A stretch of DNA of 64,000 nucleotides from Tritrichomonas foetus (taxonomy: Eukaryota > Parabasalia > Tritrichomonadida > Tritrichomonadidae): positions 1 to 64,000 of the forward strand of contig MLAK01000571.1 of assembly GCA_001839685.1 (NCBI GenBank). The letters run 5' to 3'. The notes under the pieces are model-generated. The model saw only the letters and a program-made list of their open reading frames with translations. It was not told where the DNA came from and ran no database searches. Every line of letters starts with the position of its first letter. Position 1 is the first letter of the stretch. Made by a program: the position numbers and the translations under genes. Below are positions 30,701 to 39,428 of the stretch, piece by piece.

Positions 30701-30784
30701 AAAACACTTTCCTTTGGCCAAATTCGAACGCCACAGGCGCAGCAGCAGAGGAAACCTGGAAATGACCTCCTTGACCTCTTCTAA
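27728..30784 (+). CDS. SCYL2/CVAK104-like pseudokinase with clathrin and EH-binding tail
   Basis: 1018 aa from the ATG at 27728, chosen over an upstream TTG frame. Residues about 10-285 are a protein-kinase fold lacking catalytic residues: the HRD position reads HLGLNP and the DFG position reads LTQFQ, as in SCY1-like proteins. Residues about 285-560 are helical HEAT-type repeats. From about 575 the tail is Ser/Asn/Gln/Pro-rich. It carries five NPF motifs (EH-domain ligands), repeated DIFG/DIF motifs and a C-terminal LLDLF resembling a clathrin box. The family member SCYL2 binds clathrin and AP2 and works in endosome-Golgi traffic; the same role is inferred here. MGSQ at the N-terminus could be myristoylated. 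Stop TAA-A. Confidence 0.88.
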   Translation: MGSQISANYENIEMVKSIDLWNIHTANHKVSKEKVALWVIDVPKLKERYKKKAQRMKYLDMILASLHEMRKYRHPRILKVLEIAEKKPEIGFASEPFNKCVASEVTNMHPMDVAYISFQVAEVMSFLSSEARIVHLGLNPTAILLDDQLSIKLTQFQWCSPINSQGDVNLSQIYEQLKEFSDNSIKPPEMLSIMKKSSNEEITSQADVFIFGLFLFETFTGRKFFDVGSNDPDQMLSSFDNKYSQLHAESKIPVDFLPLVRSCLNRDAGQRPTMTNVVQHAAFQSMQLKALRYIDIMLTKNPSDKFAFYKGLSKKIEDFSPSLQRIKFLPTLVNECIADVRFAPILLGAIFQISIKYSSDEFMELTWRRLSVLATVVNPPEVSIGLLRNLWVLMDKIDKRLHKDYVYPIIFSALNSKEPRIHNEVLKQIDRVIEEMSEDNLRSLILPRLFDLAQNSSTASVTAASLLCIAKSLKRIDNETFTSDFVPKLILVWRKFQTCEVGNPILEIFLNLKVSLDAIMVKILPTACEIAGSNNLEGDLRSRYCNYIIKSTQDFRDLGGHEKNFNDDESVAATKANDDNPFTSSAQVSSFETSSARTIRSLSVDNVPSNPPSNSSLFTAQKSMLPEPTNPFAASDNNDDIFSSNSSKKNDNNFTVENVFGAKDSTQGMRHTSSQEVLNTSSRDQSRPFTNDIFGKKDTADDIFGSANQPAKPPLDMSLSSSTNNPFASSAASSNQTTPSNNNNISTNNSSFSPFTTPSSSSTVGNPNSTMNSKFFPSSTNKPPLPPNTQPASSQQYQTSSQPRSAMDSIFGPPSSNEGSGFGVGSGNKPPSSSGFPTTTFGGPAPSAEDIFGPTTNSTDIFSSGNGGFGDFGSPQRGSTGGLASSKPLPIQQQQQGGFSDSSFGFNQPSPQQQSQPKPQFGAQSSGFNPFQSNSTPSQPQPQIQQQQQQQPKFNPFQSAAATGGIGAMSQPPGCQITNSGRVARTVDPGTKTLSFGQIRTPQAQQQRKPGNDLLDLF

Positions 30785-31220
30785 ATGGTCCATATTGTAT
30801 GTGTATTCTCAAGGAAAAATGTTTCTAATGAAATACGTTTTATTTAAATTATACATTTTGAATATTTCTTTAATTGTATCTATTTCGATATTTTTGTTAT
30901 GAGCAATTTATGAATTTGATCAAGTTGTTATATATAAAAATTAGCGAATTGAATAATTAAGCATTCAAATTTACTGATATTGTTGATTGAAATGGAATTC
31001 TACCAATATGCAGCATGTATTAGTTCAATGAAAGTAGTCATTGTATCAAAATCACAAATTCAATATTCATGCTGAAATAAAACTCAAATCACAATTAACA
31101 TATAACAAGTATTGGAATATCTTCTGATTATTTCAAGGAATCAGCCAGTGATAATTCCAAAGCGAAGAAACCTGATATTAATGTAATCTTTGAAAATCAT
31201 TTGTTCGAAATTGTCTGATA
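30785..31220. other. Intergenic, nothing recognised
   Basis: 0.44 kb of AT-rich DNA preceding the minisatellite. No gene or repeat is supported. Confidence 0.5.
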
Positions 31221-31797
31221 AAAGTATCAAACAAAAGCAACAAACAAAAGTAACAAATTAAAGCAATAAACAAAAGCAGCAAACATAATCAACAAACAAA
31301 ANNNNNNNNNNNNNNNNNNNNNNNNNNNNNNNNNNNNNNNNNNNNNNNNNNNNNNNNNNNNNNNNNNNNNNNNNNNNNNNNNNNNNNNNNNNNNNNNNNN
31401 NNNNNNNNNNNNNNNNNNNNNNNNNNNNNNNNNNNNNNNNNNNNNNNNNNNNNNNNNNNNNNNNNNNNNNNNNNNNNNNNNNNNNNNNNNNNNNNNNNNN
31501 NNNNNNNNNNNNNNNNNNNNNNNNNNNNNNNNNNNNNNNNNNNNNNNNNNNNNNNNNNNNNNNNNNNNNNNNNNNNNNNNNNNNNNNNNNNNNNNNNNNN
31601 NNNNNNNNNNNNNNNNNNNNNNNNNNNNNNNNNNNNNNNNNNNNNNNNNNNNNNNNNNNNNNNNNNNNNNNNNNNNNNNNNNNNNNNNNNNNNNNNNNNN
31701 NNNNNNNNNNNNNNNNNNNNNNNNNNNNNNNNNNNNNNNNNNNNNAAAGCAATAAATAAAAGCAATAAATAAAAGCAACAAATTAAAGCAAAATAAA
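31221..31797. repeat. 13-bp minisatellite interrupted by an assembly gap
   Basis: Both sides of a 444-base run of N (31302-31745) are made of imperfect 13-bp units of the type AAACAAAAGCAAC on the left and AAATAAAAGCAAT on the right. The gap therefore most likely hides more of the same array, whose true length is unknown. Reading frames through the N run are artefacts. Confidence 0.88.
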
Positions 31798-31838
31798 ATA
31801 AATTCGAAATCGAGTTGCAATAAAAAAAAACTTTTTAT

Positions 31839-32600
31839 TCACTCATCGTCGCTCACGAGCTCGCCTTGCTGCTCATCCTCATCGCTTTGGCGCTCAGCCT
31901 TCCACATGTCTACGTTCTTCTCGATTGAGTTGATTAGTTCGCGCTCTTCATTTGCCTCGTGCTCATCGACCTCGTTTCGATCTTCGTTTGCGCTGTAGTA
32001 TTTATTTAGAGCGTCCTGTGCAAGCTGTACAGCTGATGCCTCATCGTTCATGAAGTTTGCAATGAATAGGGAGTAATTCAAAACAATTCCGAGTAAAATT
32101 GGATCAGTTGGTTCTAAACGGTCGCTGGCAAGATTTAATGCTTCTTGGTAGCTTTTTCTGGCTTCTTCGAATGGAGTCTTGTCGCTTTCTGGTGGTGTGA
32201 ATTCTGAAAGATAACGATAATAATCAGCTTTGATGCGATAATAAAATGTCTTCGATTTGTCGTCTCCCTCGGCCGCTGGAATCAAAACTTCGTTCAGTCT
32301 TGAAATTGCATAGTTTACGCATTCTGTGAGCTTTTGAAAAGCGTCTTCTTTCACGTATCCGATCAATGGCAAATCTGATTCGTTTGAAGCCAATTCACGG
32401 TCTTCCGAGTGGAGTACATTACGATATGGAGCAAGCCTCTTCTTGTGAATGTTCTCAAAAAGCTCTTGCTGGTTGCGGGAAAGACGAGGTCGTAGATCGA
32501 TGATTGCGTCCATTGTGGAGACGGAGCATTCGACGAGATCAAGATCAAGTTGGATCCAAGCTTTTGCAAAAAGGCCATCGATTGAAAGTTGTTCAGTCAT
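31839..32600 (-). CDS. 14-3-3 protein
   Basis: 253 aa, the usual family length. Conserved 14-3-3 landmarks are present. YYRIKADYYRYLSEF holds the Arg-Tyr pair that contacts phosphate in the ligand. LEPTDPILLGIVLNYSLFIANFMN is the counterpart of the family's [22 protein letters not shown]. The sequence is divergent elsewhere: the NLLSVAYKN block is replaced and the helix-9 region reads ELINSIEKNVDMW. It ends in an acidic DE-rich tail. The protein dimerises and binds phosphoserine/threonine motifs of client proteins in the cytosol. The gene is clearly less AT-rich than its surroundings, in keeping with high expression. A minisatellite starts about 40 bp after the stop. Confidence 0.95.
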   Translation of the reverse strand: MTEQLSIDGLFAKAWIQLDLDLVECSVSTMDAIIDLRPRLSRNQQELFENIHKKRLAPYRNVLHSEDRELASNESDLPLIGYVKEDAFQKLTECVNYAISRLNEVLIPAAEGDDKSKTFYYRIKADYYRYLSEFTPPESDKTPFEEARKSYQEALNLASDRLEPTDPILLGIVLNYSLFIANFMNDEASAVQLAQDALNKYYSANEDRNEVDEHEANEERELINSIEKNVDMWKAERQSDEDEQQGELVSDDE

Positions 32601-32602
32601 TT

Positions 32603-32607
32603 TGTGA
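32603..32607 (-). promoter_or_regulatory. Inr-like TCACA just upstream of 14-3-3 start
   Basis: On the minus strand TCACA ends three bases before the ATG at 32600. It fits the Trichomonas initiator TCAYW and would give a leader of only a few bases. Confidence 0.35.
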
Positions 32608-33250
32608 TTATCTGTTGGGTTTTTTAGATGAAGAAAAAAAATGATATTTCGTTTGCAAACACACTAGGTTAAATTTTGTTTACTTATGGTAAAATTATAA
32701 GAAAATGAATCAGACAAGTGCGTTTATTATTTCACAATTATTTTACATAAAACCCTTTTCTATCAAAAAGTTTATTCATCGGTTTTAGATATGTCACAAA
32801 ATTGATCCTAAATCGGGGAAAATTGATTTCATGTGAATTTGATATCTTAAGATGAGGTTCATCCAGTCAATAATCTTATGATTTATCTAATATCATAACT
32901 CACACATGATAGAAATAATTCAAATGATGCAAATGTAATAAACCTCTCCAAAGCATTCCTTTGTCTGCAGCTGAAAAAGTTAATGGAAAACACGATTAAT
33001 GTGAAATAGGGTAAATTTTAGTTCTAAGTGGTATGGTGAATTCACAAGTGAATCACATCAAATAGAAATTGATTCACTTCTATTGAAATTAAAATTGTAA
33101 TATGTTCTTTGTAACAAATTTCCAATCATAGAAAAAGAGAAAGAAGAAGTTGCTCATAGAGTAATTATGGAATATAGCCATATAAACTCTGAAATAGTTG
33201 ATAAACTAATGATATCAATTATTGGCATTAATTAAAGTTATAATGTGATC
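32608..33250. other. Intergenic, nothing recognised
   Basis: 0.64 kb of AT-rich DNA between the 14-3-3 start and the stop of the split gene. No repeat was found by eye. Confidence 0.5.
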
Positions 33251-33895
33251 CTATGAATAATTTCTTCGTAAACTTGCGCCTTTAGTATGAGAACCTGAAC
33301 GTGATTGAGGAGGAATCATCCTTCTATTCAAATATTGTTTATCAGATGTGTTCTGATGTTTACTCAATGTTTGCTCATTTGAAATTTTTAGAGTATTGAT
33401 AGGTTCATCACTTTCTGGAATATTTTCTGGACTGATTATTTCTTGATCAGAATGTTTCTTTTTTTCTTCAGCAATGGCATGAGCAATATCATCTTCAATA
33501 TTTAAACTAAACCTCACAGATGATGCTCTGCTTCTGATTGCACGTTCTCTGTCTCTTGGTGTAGAATTTAAAATTCCAATTGCTGATTTTGAAGATCTGA
33601 TGGGAGTTTGAAAAGCTCCTTTATTTTGAATTATATTGTTCATTTTTTCTGATACTTCTGATGCCTCCTTGACTACTCTGTCACTTTTGGTTTCATTCAT
33701 CATTCTGTTTTCAAGCATATCAATAACTACTTTCATTTTGGCTTCATTTTTTTCTTCTTTCATGATGTTTCTCATTCCTTCAACAATGAAACTCTTTTGG
33801 GTGAATTCCAGCATATCAAAATACTCATTGATGTCGGATTCTGGGTCATTCTTCAATATATCCCAAATCCTTTTAACACCATCATAACTTGACTG
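33251..33895 (-). CDS. Downstream part of split gene (in-frame continuation after TAG)
   Basis: This is the same reading frame as 33896-35362, continuing without another stop for about 214 codons after the TAG. It is Lys/Glu-rich and helical (DPESDINEYFDMLEFTQKSF...), then Ser/Arg-rich with a basic end. The frame has no ATG until well inside (MLEFTQ), so it is unlikely to be an independent gene. It is either reached by stop readthrough (TAG CAG TCA matches the CARYYA context) or is the remnant of a gene with a nonsense mutation. No family is recognised. Confidence 0.6.
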   Translation of the reverse strand, partial: QSSYDGVKRIWDILKNDPESDINEYFDMLEFTQKSFIVEGMRNIMKEEKNEAKMKVVIDMLENRMMNETKSDRVVKEASEVSEKMNNIIQNKGAFQTPIRSSKSAIGILNSTPRDRERAIRSRASSVRFSLNIEDDIAHAIAEEKKKHSDQEIISPENIPESDEPINTLKISNEQTLSKHQNTSDKQYLNRRMIPPQSRSGSHTKGASLRRNYS

Positions 33896-33898
33896 CTA
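33890..33898 (-). promoter_or_regulatory. Candidate stop-codon readthrough context TAG-CAGTCA
   Basis: On the minus strand the in-frame stop TAG is followed immediately by CAGTCA. This fits CARYYA, the hexanucleotide known to promote readthrough of UAG (first described in tobacco mosaic virus). The codon before is CAT (His). The frame downstream is open for over 200 codons. Confidence 0.45.
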
Positions 33899-35362
33899 AT
33901 GATTCAAGCATGTAAAAGCAAATTCTACATCTTCTCTAAGATAATTTTGCAGATCATTTTGTGACACAAGAGAAAATGGAATATTTGAATTGAAGTTATT
34001 ATTCTGAATATTGGAGGTCTTAAGAAAATGTTGGTAGCATTGCTCTATGAAGTTTTTATTCTGAGAAATCATATTGCTTTTAGTTGCTAAATAATAGTGT
34101 AAAAGTTGTTGAGAATCACATATAGAATTCATAGTTGATATCAACAAAAATATGATTGTTTGTTCATCAGTTATTTTCACATTTTCTGTGTCATATTTAT
34201 TGTATAATCCAAAAGAAATATCAAGAATTTTGCGAAAATCATGATTGATAGGAAAAATTTTTTGTTGAACCAATTGTCCTCGGATTTGATTTAAACTTTG
34301 GATAAGTTCTTCATCTGCCAAATTGGGTTCATGTTCAATTTTATCTATTAAAGATCCTAATGATTCAATTGGAAACTCTCGATTTTTTCGTGATGAAGAT
34401 AATAATAACGGTGATGAAACAAAAGGATAATTACTATTAGACTTTTTGAGATTACATGATGCTGTACGCCTATGAGAATAAAAAGAATGGATATTATTGT
34501 CACTTGATTTTGAAATGGGAGTTTGTTGCGACAATTCATCAGAAGCTTCATCCTTATCATGATTTCTCGAATCATCATGATTAGAATATGAGTAAGCATC
34601 AGATTCTTCCAATGTTCTAAGTAATATCTTAACTTGTTCAGCATTTTTTGATTCAATCATATTTAGGGCAAAATCTCTCATCCTTTTTATATTACCATTG
34701 TGAATGATATATCGTTCTGATATTGTATTTAATATATTCAGATGGAAGCGTGTTATCATAGATTTAATTTCAACAACTGTCTCTAAGAAATTCATTAGAT
34801 GATGTAATAATATATTTACACCAAAAAATTCAATAAGATACAAAATAAAAGTCATTTTAGACGATGTACTATCATTAGATGCATTATACAAAAAAGTTGG
34901 AATAATAAAATCCAAAACACTTTCAAATTCTTTATCATTTCTTCTTCCATTTTGTTGGAATGAAACTTGAACATCTTTTAAAAAACTAGTTATAAAAATG
35001 ATAGCATCTTTTGTAACATTAAGATTTTTCTCTAAAGTTGTTACCACATTTAATAATCCACAAATGTAAGTTATTGAAAATATTGGATAAGTTGTGAAAA
35101 TCAATGGATTGTCATGATATTTTTCAAAAATCAATTTAAGCGTGTTACAGCATTCCTCACGTGTTATTTTACATGGAATTAACTCTTCTTTTAAAGAGTC
35201 ATGATATGGGCATTTATTATTGATTAAATAAATAAGAAAATCCCGATATTTTAGGTTTTTTAGCACCTTAGTGTAGTTAAAATATTCATCATCTTCAATA
35301 CTTGGATTTAGTTTGATGATTGGCTTGGATTTGGCGATCCTTATATTTCTGTTCAGTTTCAT
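33896..35362 (-). CDS. Upstream part of split gene, helical protein of unknown function
   Basis: 488 aa from the ATG at 35362 to a TAG at 33896-33898. Residues about 30-235 look like an armadillo or FH3-type helical domain. A Ser/Asn/His-rich linker (about 255-325) follows, and then more helices. This arrangement resembles N-terminal regulatory parts of formins, but no FH1/FH2 is present and I do not assign it. The frame continues past the TAG for about 214 codons, so the full product would be about 703 residues. Confidence 0.7.
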   Translation of the reverse strand: MKLNRNIRIAKSKPIIKLNPSIEDDEYFNYTKVLKNLKYRDFLIYLINNKCPYHDSLKEELIPCKITREECCNTLKLIFEKYHDNPLIFTTYPIFSITYICGLLNVVTTLEKNLNVTKDAIIFITSFLKDVQVSFQQNGRRNDKEFESVLDFIIPTFLYNASNDSTSSKMTFILYLIEFFGVNILLHHLMNFLETVVEIKSMITRFHLNILNTISERYIIHNGNIKRMRDFALNMIESKNAEQVKILLRTLEESDAYSYSNHDDSRNHDKDEASDELSQQTPISKSSDNNIHSFYSHRRTASCNLKKSNSNYPFVSSPLLLSSSRKNREFPIESLGSLIDKIEHEPNLADEELIQSLNQIRGQLVQQKIFPINHDFRKILDISFGLYNKYDTENVKITDEQTIIFLLISTMNSICDSQQLLHYYLATKSNMISQNKNFIEQCYQHFLKTSNIQNNNFNSNIPFSLVSQNDLQNYLREDVEFAFTCLNH

Positions 35363-35968
35363 CTTAAAATCTCGTGAGAAAATGGCGCTATAAATTGAGT
35401 TATAAAATTTCAGTTATTTGATATGGAAAGAAGTAGATTTAAAAACTTTATGACGAAAATATTTCGTATTTTCGAAAAACTCACTCAAGTTTTGAGATTC
35501 ATTTTTGTCTTTTTGGTACAATATAAATTGTGCTTTTAGATGACACGCGTATGCCCAGAGGTTGAAAAAATTATGACCAAGGTATGAGAAAAAACAGAAT
35601 AAATTAGATATTCTTATTTTCGAGATTGATTTGCATCCTACTGTCACTTCAATAATTTCTTAATCTGATTATATTCATATTCATTATTAGATCTAACAAT
35701 TACTCCATACAAATTTTATGTTTTATCATATACATTGGTGACATAAAATACGAAATAATAAAATGAGAGTATTTTACTGTTAGGCACCCCTTTATTAAGC
35801 AATTAGTATTAATAAAAATGCTGGGAAAAATATCAAATCATAAATAAATCAGCTTTTATTTTCTTAATTCGGAAATACATCATTAAATAATATTCAAAGA
35901 TAAAAAGCATGCAAATTGAAATAAATATAGGAATAATGCATTGTTCTTTGTTGATGAATGGTTAAATT
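35363..35968. other. Intergenic, nothing recognised
   Basis: 0.6 kb. A 77-codon reverse frame (35414-35647) starts with GTG and has no recognisable character. Confidence 0.5.
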
Positions 35969-37831
35969 TTATACGTCACTATCAAAATTTTCAAAATAAT
36001 ACACAACTGAAATCAACAGAAATATGATTAAAAATGAAATTCCTGTAAAGTAATTAATTGTCTTCTCTGTTAGAATCGAATTTCTGAGAAATACAGCAAT
36101 AATTACGCAAAACACATCAATTGTTGGAAATATTAGAGTAAACATAACTGTTTTTTGAACCTTATGCATGATATATGACATAAGAACAAGGGCTGGCAAT
36201 TCTATTAGAGCTGTTAGAATTGCCCCCTGGTTTCCTATTTCCATTGCCAACCCAATATTACCATTAAGGGCAAACTTTATTGCATTCATGTATTCTGCAC
36301 AATTTGGAATAAGAGTGTAAAAAACAAGACCAACAAACCTTTCAGACAGATGAATCTTTTCAATTGCTTCTGGAATTTTTTCTGTCATTACATGGGCCAT
36401 CAAAGAAAATAATACCGTTGATAATATCAAAATAACAATGGCAAGTGTTTTTGACATTGTTGCTGCTGGATCTTCTTTATGTGCAGCTGGATATTCGTAT
36501 ATATGTTTGTGAGTTTTTAGAGAAAAGAATACACCAATTACATATATAATTGGCATCATTCCAGCCATACAGGCCATAAGAGGTAATGCATAATTTTTGA
36601 AAACTATATCATCTTCTAAATTTTTGAGTTCATTCATTGAACACATTGAACAATTGGTTTGTTTTAAGGAATTTGAGGAAGCAGAATAGCATTCATCACA
36701 TGTTATATTAGTTTTTGCATGAATATGATAAAATACAGATGGGAATAAAACGGCCATAATAGCAAGAAGTAGAAAAGTTCCACTAATTGATTGAGCTTTT
36801 CTATTTAAGATAGTTTCATGCCATTTAAAACCAGCAGCCAACATTCCAACTCCAGGTATAATCAATAAATTCATAAGAAAAGCCCCTGTAACTGCTGATC
36901 GAACTACATCTTCAAGTCCTTTCACAAGTGAGAAGTAATATAATATCAACTCTACAATTGTTAAAAAGGTTGAGTTTAATATTGCACCTAGCACTAGACC
37001 AAATTGATGCGATAAATCATCAACACAAATTCCAATCATATAGGCGCATGGAACGGCACCAATTATTGCCATAACTGTACCAAACATTGGATTATTAATA
37101 AAGCTGTTTTTTGGTGCTACAAATCCACATATCAAAGCCATTAAGATAAATGGTGTAAGATTTATATACACAACTTCAAAAGAGAATAGAGTAAACTTGA
37201 AGTAAAATGATGATCCACTTGAATAAACCATGATATTGGGTCTTCTTCCCATTTGAGGGTTATGATTTACTAGCTTAAGAGGTTCATATCTTGTAGGATT
37301 ATCAAAGCAGATCTTGAAAATCTTACTCAATATTTTCGTCATTGGAATAAAATAAATCAACTCCCAACTTACAAACATTCCTAAAATTAATCCAATACCA
37401 TAAAATGGGAAAAATAATATCCACAATATCTTGGTAAAAAGATTATTTGGGCCTGTTGGTTCATCATTTTTGGTTATGTATTTATTGAATGGATAAAATA
37501 TATACATTGCCATTTTAAAACAAAAAATTCCATGTTGAAACCCATAAATAGTTATACAAAACACTATTCCTGTCATAACCATAAAAATGGATACCCACCA
37601 TCCAACCAATAACGTCCAGATAATATTTGATACTGACCAGTTTCTATGAGGCTTATAGCTTTCTATTTGCTCTATTGTTTTCATTAAAAAACCATGTCTA
37701 GGTGCATGAGGTATAAAACCTAAAACATGCGGCTCATCATCAGAATCAACATGCATTTCATCATTAAGATGCTCTTGTGAGATTTGCATATTTTCTTCAA
37801 GAAGTGGGGCCGAAAATTCATCTGTTCTCAT
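35969..37831 (-). CDS. Cation/H+ exchanger (CAX/Vnx1-like) with N-terminal YccF domain
   Basis: 620 aa, multi-pass. The N-terminus is acidic. A YccF (inner-membrane component) motif follows at about residues 68-113 (IIWTLLVGWW...GIVFCITIYGFQHGIFCFKMAMYIFYPF), with a second related pair of helices at about 125-165. Residues about 255-330 contain an exchanger alpha-repeat (LVLGAILNSTFLTIVELI...AFLMNLLIIPG), and a second alpha-repeat lies at about 515-560 (PNCAEYMNAIKFALNGNIGLAMEIGNQGA). This domain order resembles fungal vacuolar Vnx1-type antiporters, which exchange Na+/K+ for H+; plain CAX proteins move Ca2+. The acidic Glu residues of both alpha-repeats are present. Two CxxC pairs (about residues 390-405) lie in a loop. 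Substrate ion and membrane location are inferred. Confidence 0.8.
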   Translation of the reverse strand: MRTDEFSAPLLEENMQISQEHLNDEMHVDSDDEPHVLGFIPHAPRHGFLMKTIEQIESYKPHRNWSVSNIIWTLLVGWWVSIFMVMTGIVFCITIYGFQHGIFCFKMAMYIFYPFNKYITKNDEPTGPNNLFTKILWILFFPFYGIGLILGMFVSWELIYFIPMTKILSKIFKICFDNPTRYEPLKLVNHNPQMGRRPNIMVYSSGSSFYFKFTLFSFEVVYINLTPFILMALICGFVAPKNSFINNPMFGTVMAIIGAVPCAYMIGICVDDLSHQFGLVLGAILNSTFLTIVELILYYFSLVKGLEDVVRSAVTGAFLMNLLIIPGVGMLAAGFKWHETILNRKAQSISGTFLLLAIMAVLFPSVFYHIHAKTNITCDECYSASSNSLKQTNCSMCSMNELKNLEDDIVFKNYALPLMACMAGMMPIIYVIGVFFSLKTHKHIYEYPAAHKEDPAATMSKTLAIVILILSTVLFSLMAHVMTEKIPEAIEKIHLSERFVGLVFYTLIPNCAEYMNAIKFALNGNIGLAMEIGNQGAILTALIELPALVLMSYIMHKVQKTVMFTLIFPTIDVFCVIIAVFLRNSILTEKTINYFTGISFLIIFLLISVVYYFENFDSDV

Positions 37832-39428
37832 TTTCTCTGTTTCTCAAAAATACTGATATTTGTGAGATAAAAGTTTCTTTCTATTCAAAAATTGAAAGAT
37901 CATTCTGAAATATCATTTCACCCATAATTCAAATCAAACAATGTATTGATCTTAAACTTATAGTTTGACGACAAATGAAATGGTAAATAGTTTGAAGTGT
38001 TTGCTTTAATGAATCTTCATCTTTATTTCTACGAGAAAATAACATCTAGATTGGAGACTCATAAAAATTAGAATATATTTATTTAATTTTGTTCACTTTT
38101 TATTAATAAAGCACATAAACCATATTATATAAGGTTATGCTGAGGAATGCATCAATTTATCCAACTAACATTCTGTGAATAGCTTCAATAACAATTTTCC
38201 TTGAGTGAATAATACAGTCTGGAATATGTTTGTCAAGAATTTATTAGCAAGAAAATTTTTTTCTGGTCATCGATAAAAACCAATGACCTGAGTGAGCCTG
38301 ATTTCAATTAATGCATATTTATGGTTGATGCTTAGCTTAGCCAGAAGTTTAGAATAAGAAAATGAATTTATTATTTCTCCACAGATTGAAAATACCTTTA
38401 TTTATAAAAGATACTGTTAATAATACCAAAATTATCATCTAAAGTTGATCCATTCATGAAAATTAGATTTTGTAATGGTTGATCACACAATTATTTGAGA
38501 TAATGACTTTTTCTACCATCTTTGTAGAGAATCATATGATAGTTTCTTACTTTACAAATTCACATGACTAATTGAATATTTTATCTCTGTATAATTCGAT
38601 TATGGGTGAGAAATGAGTTTTATGGAGCTTTTCATTCTTTATTTTCTCAGAAGGTGAAATATATAACAATGAACTAATTTGGTTGAAATAAGAATAGAGA
38701 AAAAGTTGTAATTTAATGTAATGATGTTAATCAATTGAATGACATCGAATTTAGAAGACTTTTCTGAAGATTTTTCGAAAGTAATTAAATCGAGTTTTTA
38801 GAAAATAATTAATCAACAAATCTTTTTCAAATCATCCGATAAAAATGATATTCATCATCTTCACCTATATCTTAATAATTAGCGAATTTATTAAAATAAA
38901 AAAAGAAAAAATCAATTTAAAAATAAAGGATATATATAGATAATTATTATAAAATCAATTTATTATGAAATCTATCCAATAAATGAAATATAAACCAAAA
39001 ATCGTAATTTCAATTCAATTCAATAAAAAATAAAAATTAAAATATCATACAATTTACTTTTCAATATTTATAATTAACTATTTCGATTGAGATAAATATA
39101 ATGAATCCTGAAAGAAAAATTTCTTTAAAAAAATCAATTTATTCGATATATTTTCCACACAGATGTTGTGAGAATTAATAAGAAAAGTATAAGTTTAGGA
39201 TTTTTCTTCATTTAGAAACCAAAGAAATGAATTCGTTCTATTATAATCAGATATTATTTCAATAACTCTTTTTCAAATTGAAAGTCTTTTTAACTTTTAT
39301 ATAAAATAATTTTCTATATTTAGCGAATTTTCCTCAAATATTTTGTGTATCATTAAAACTTGTGAGTGATTATTTGTTATTTCATCTTTTGAATAGATTG
39401 AAAATTTTTTTAAAAAAAAATCGTCAAG
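37832..39428. other. Long divergent intergenic region (1.6 kb)
   Basis: This lies between the exchanger (-) and the cyclase (+), so it holds both promoters. I looked for inverted ends with 8-bp duplications as in the other long gaps and did not find any. 38870-39110 is extremely AT-rich. No gene or RNA is supported. Confidence 0.5.

Noticed and set aside
31227..31820. Three long reverse frames through the assembly gap
   Set aside because: They consist of N bases and repeat units; they are artefacts of the gap.
35414..35647. 77-codon reverse frame
   Set aside because: It opens with GTG and has no domain, in an ordinary intergenic stretch.
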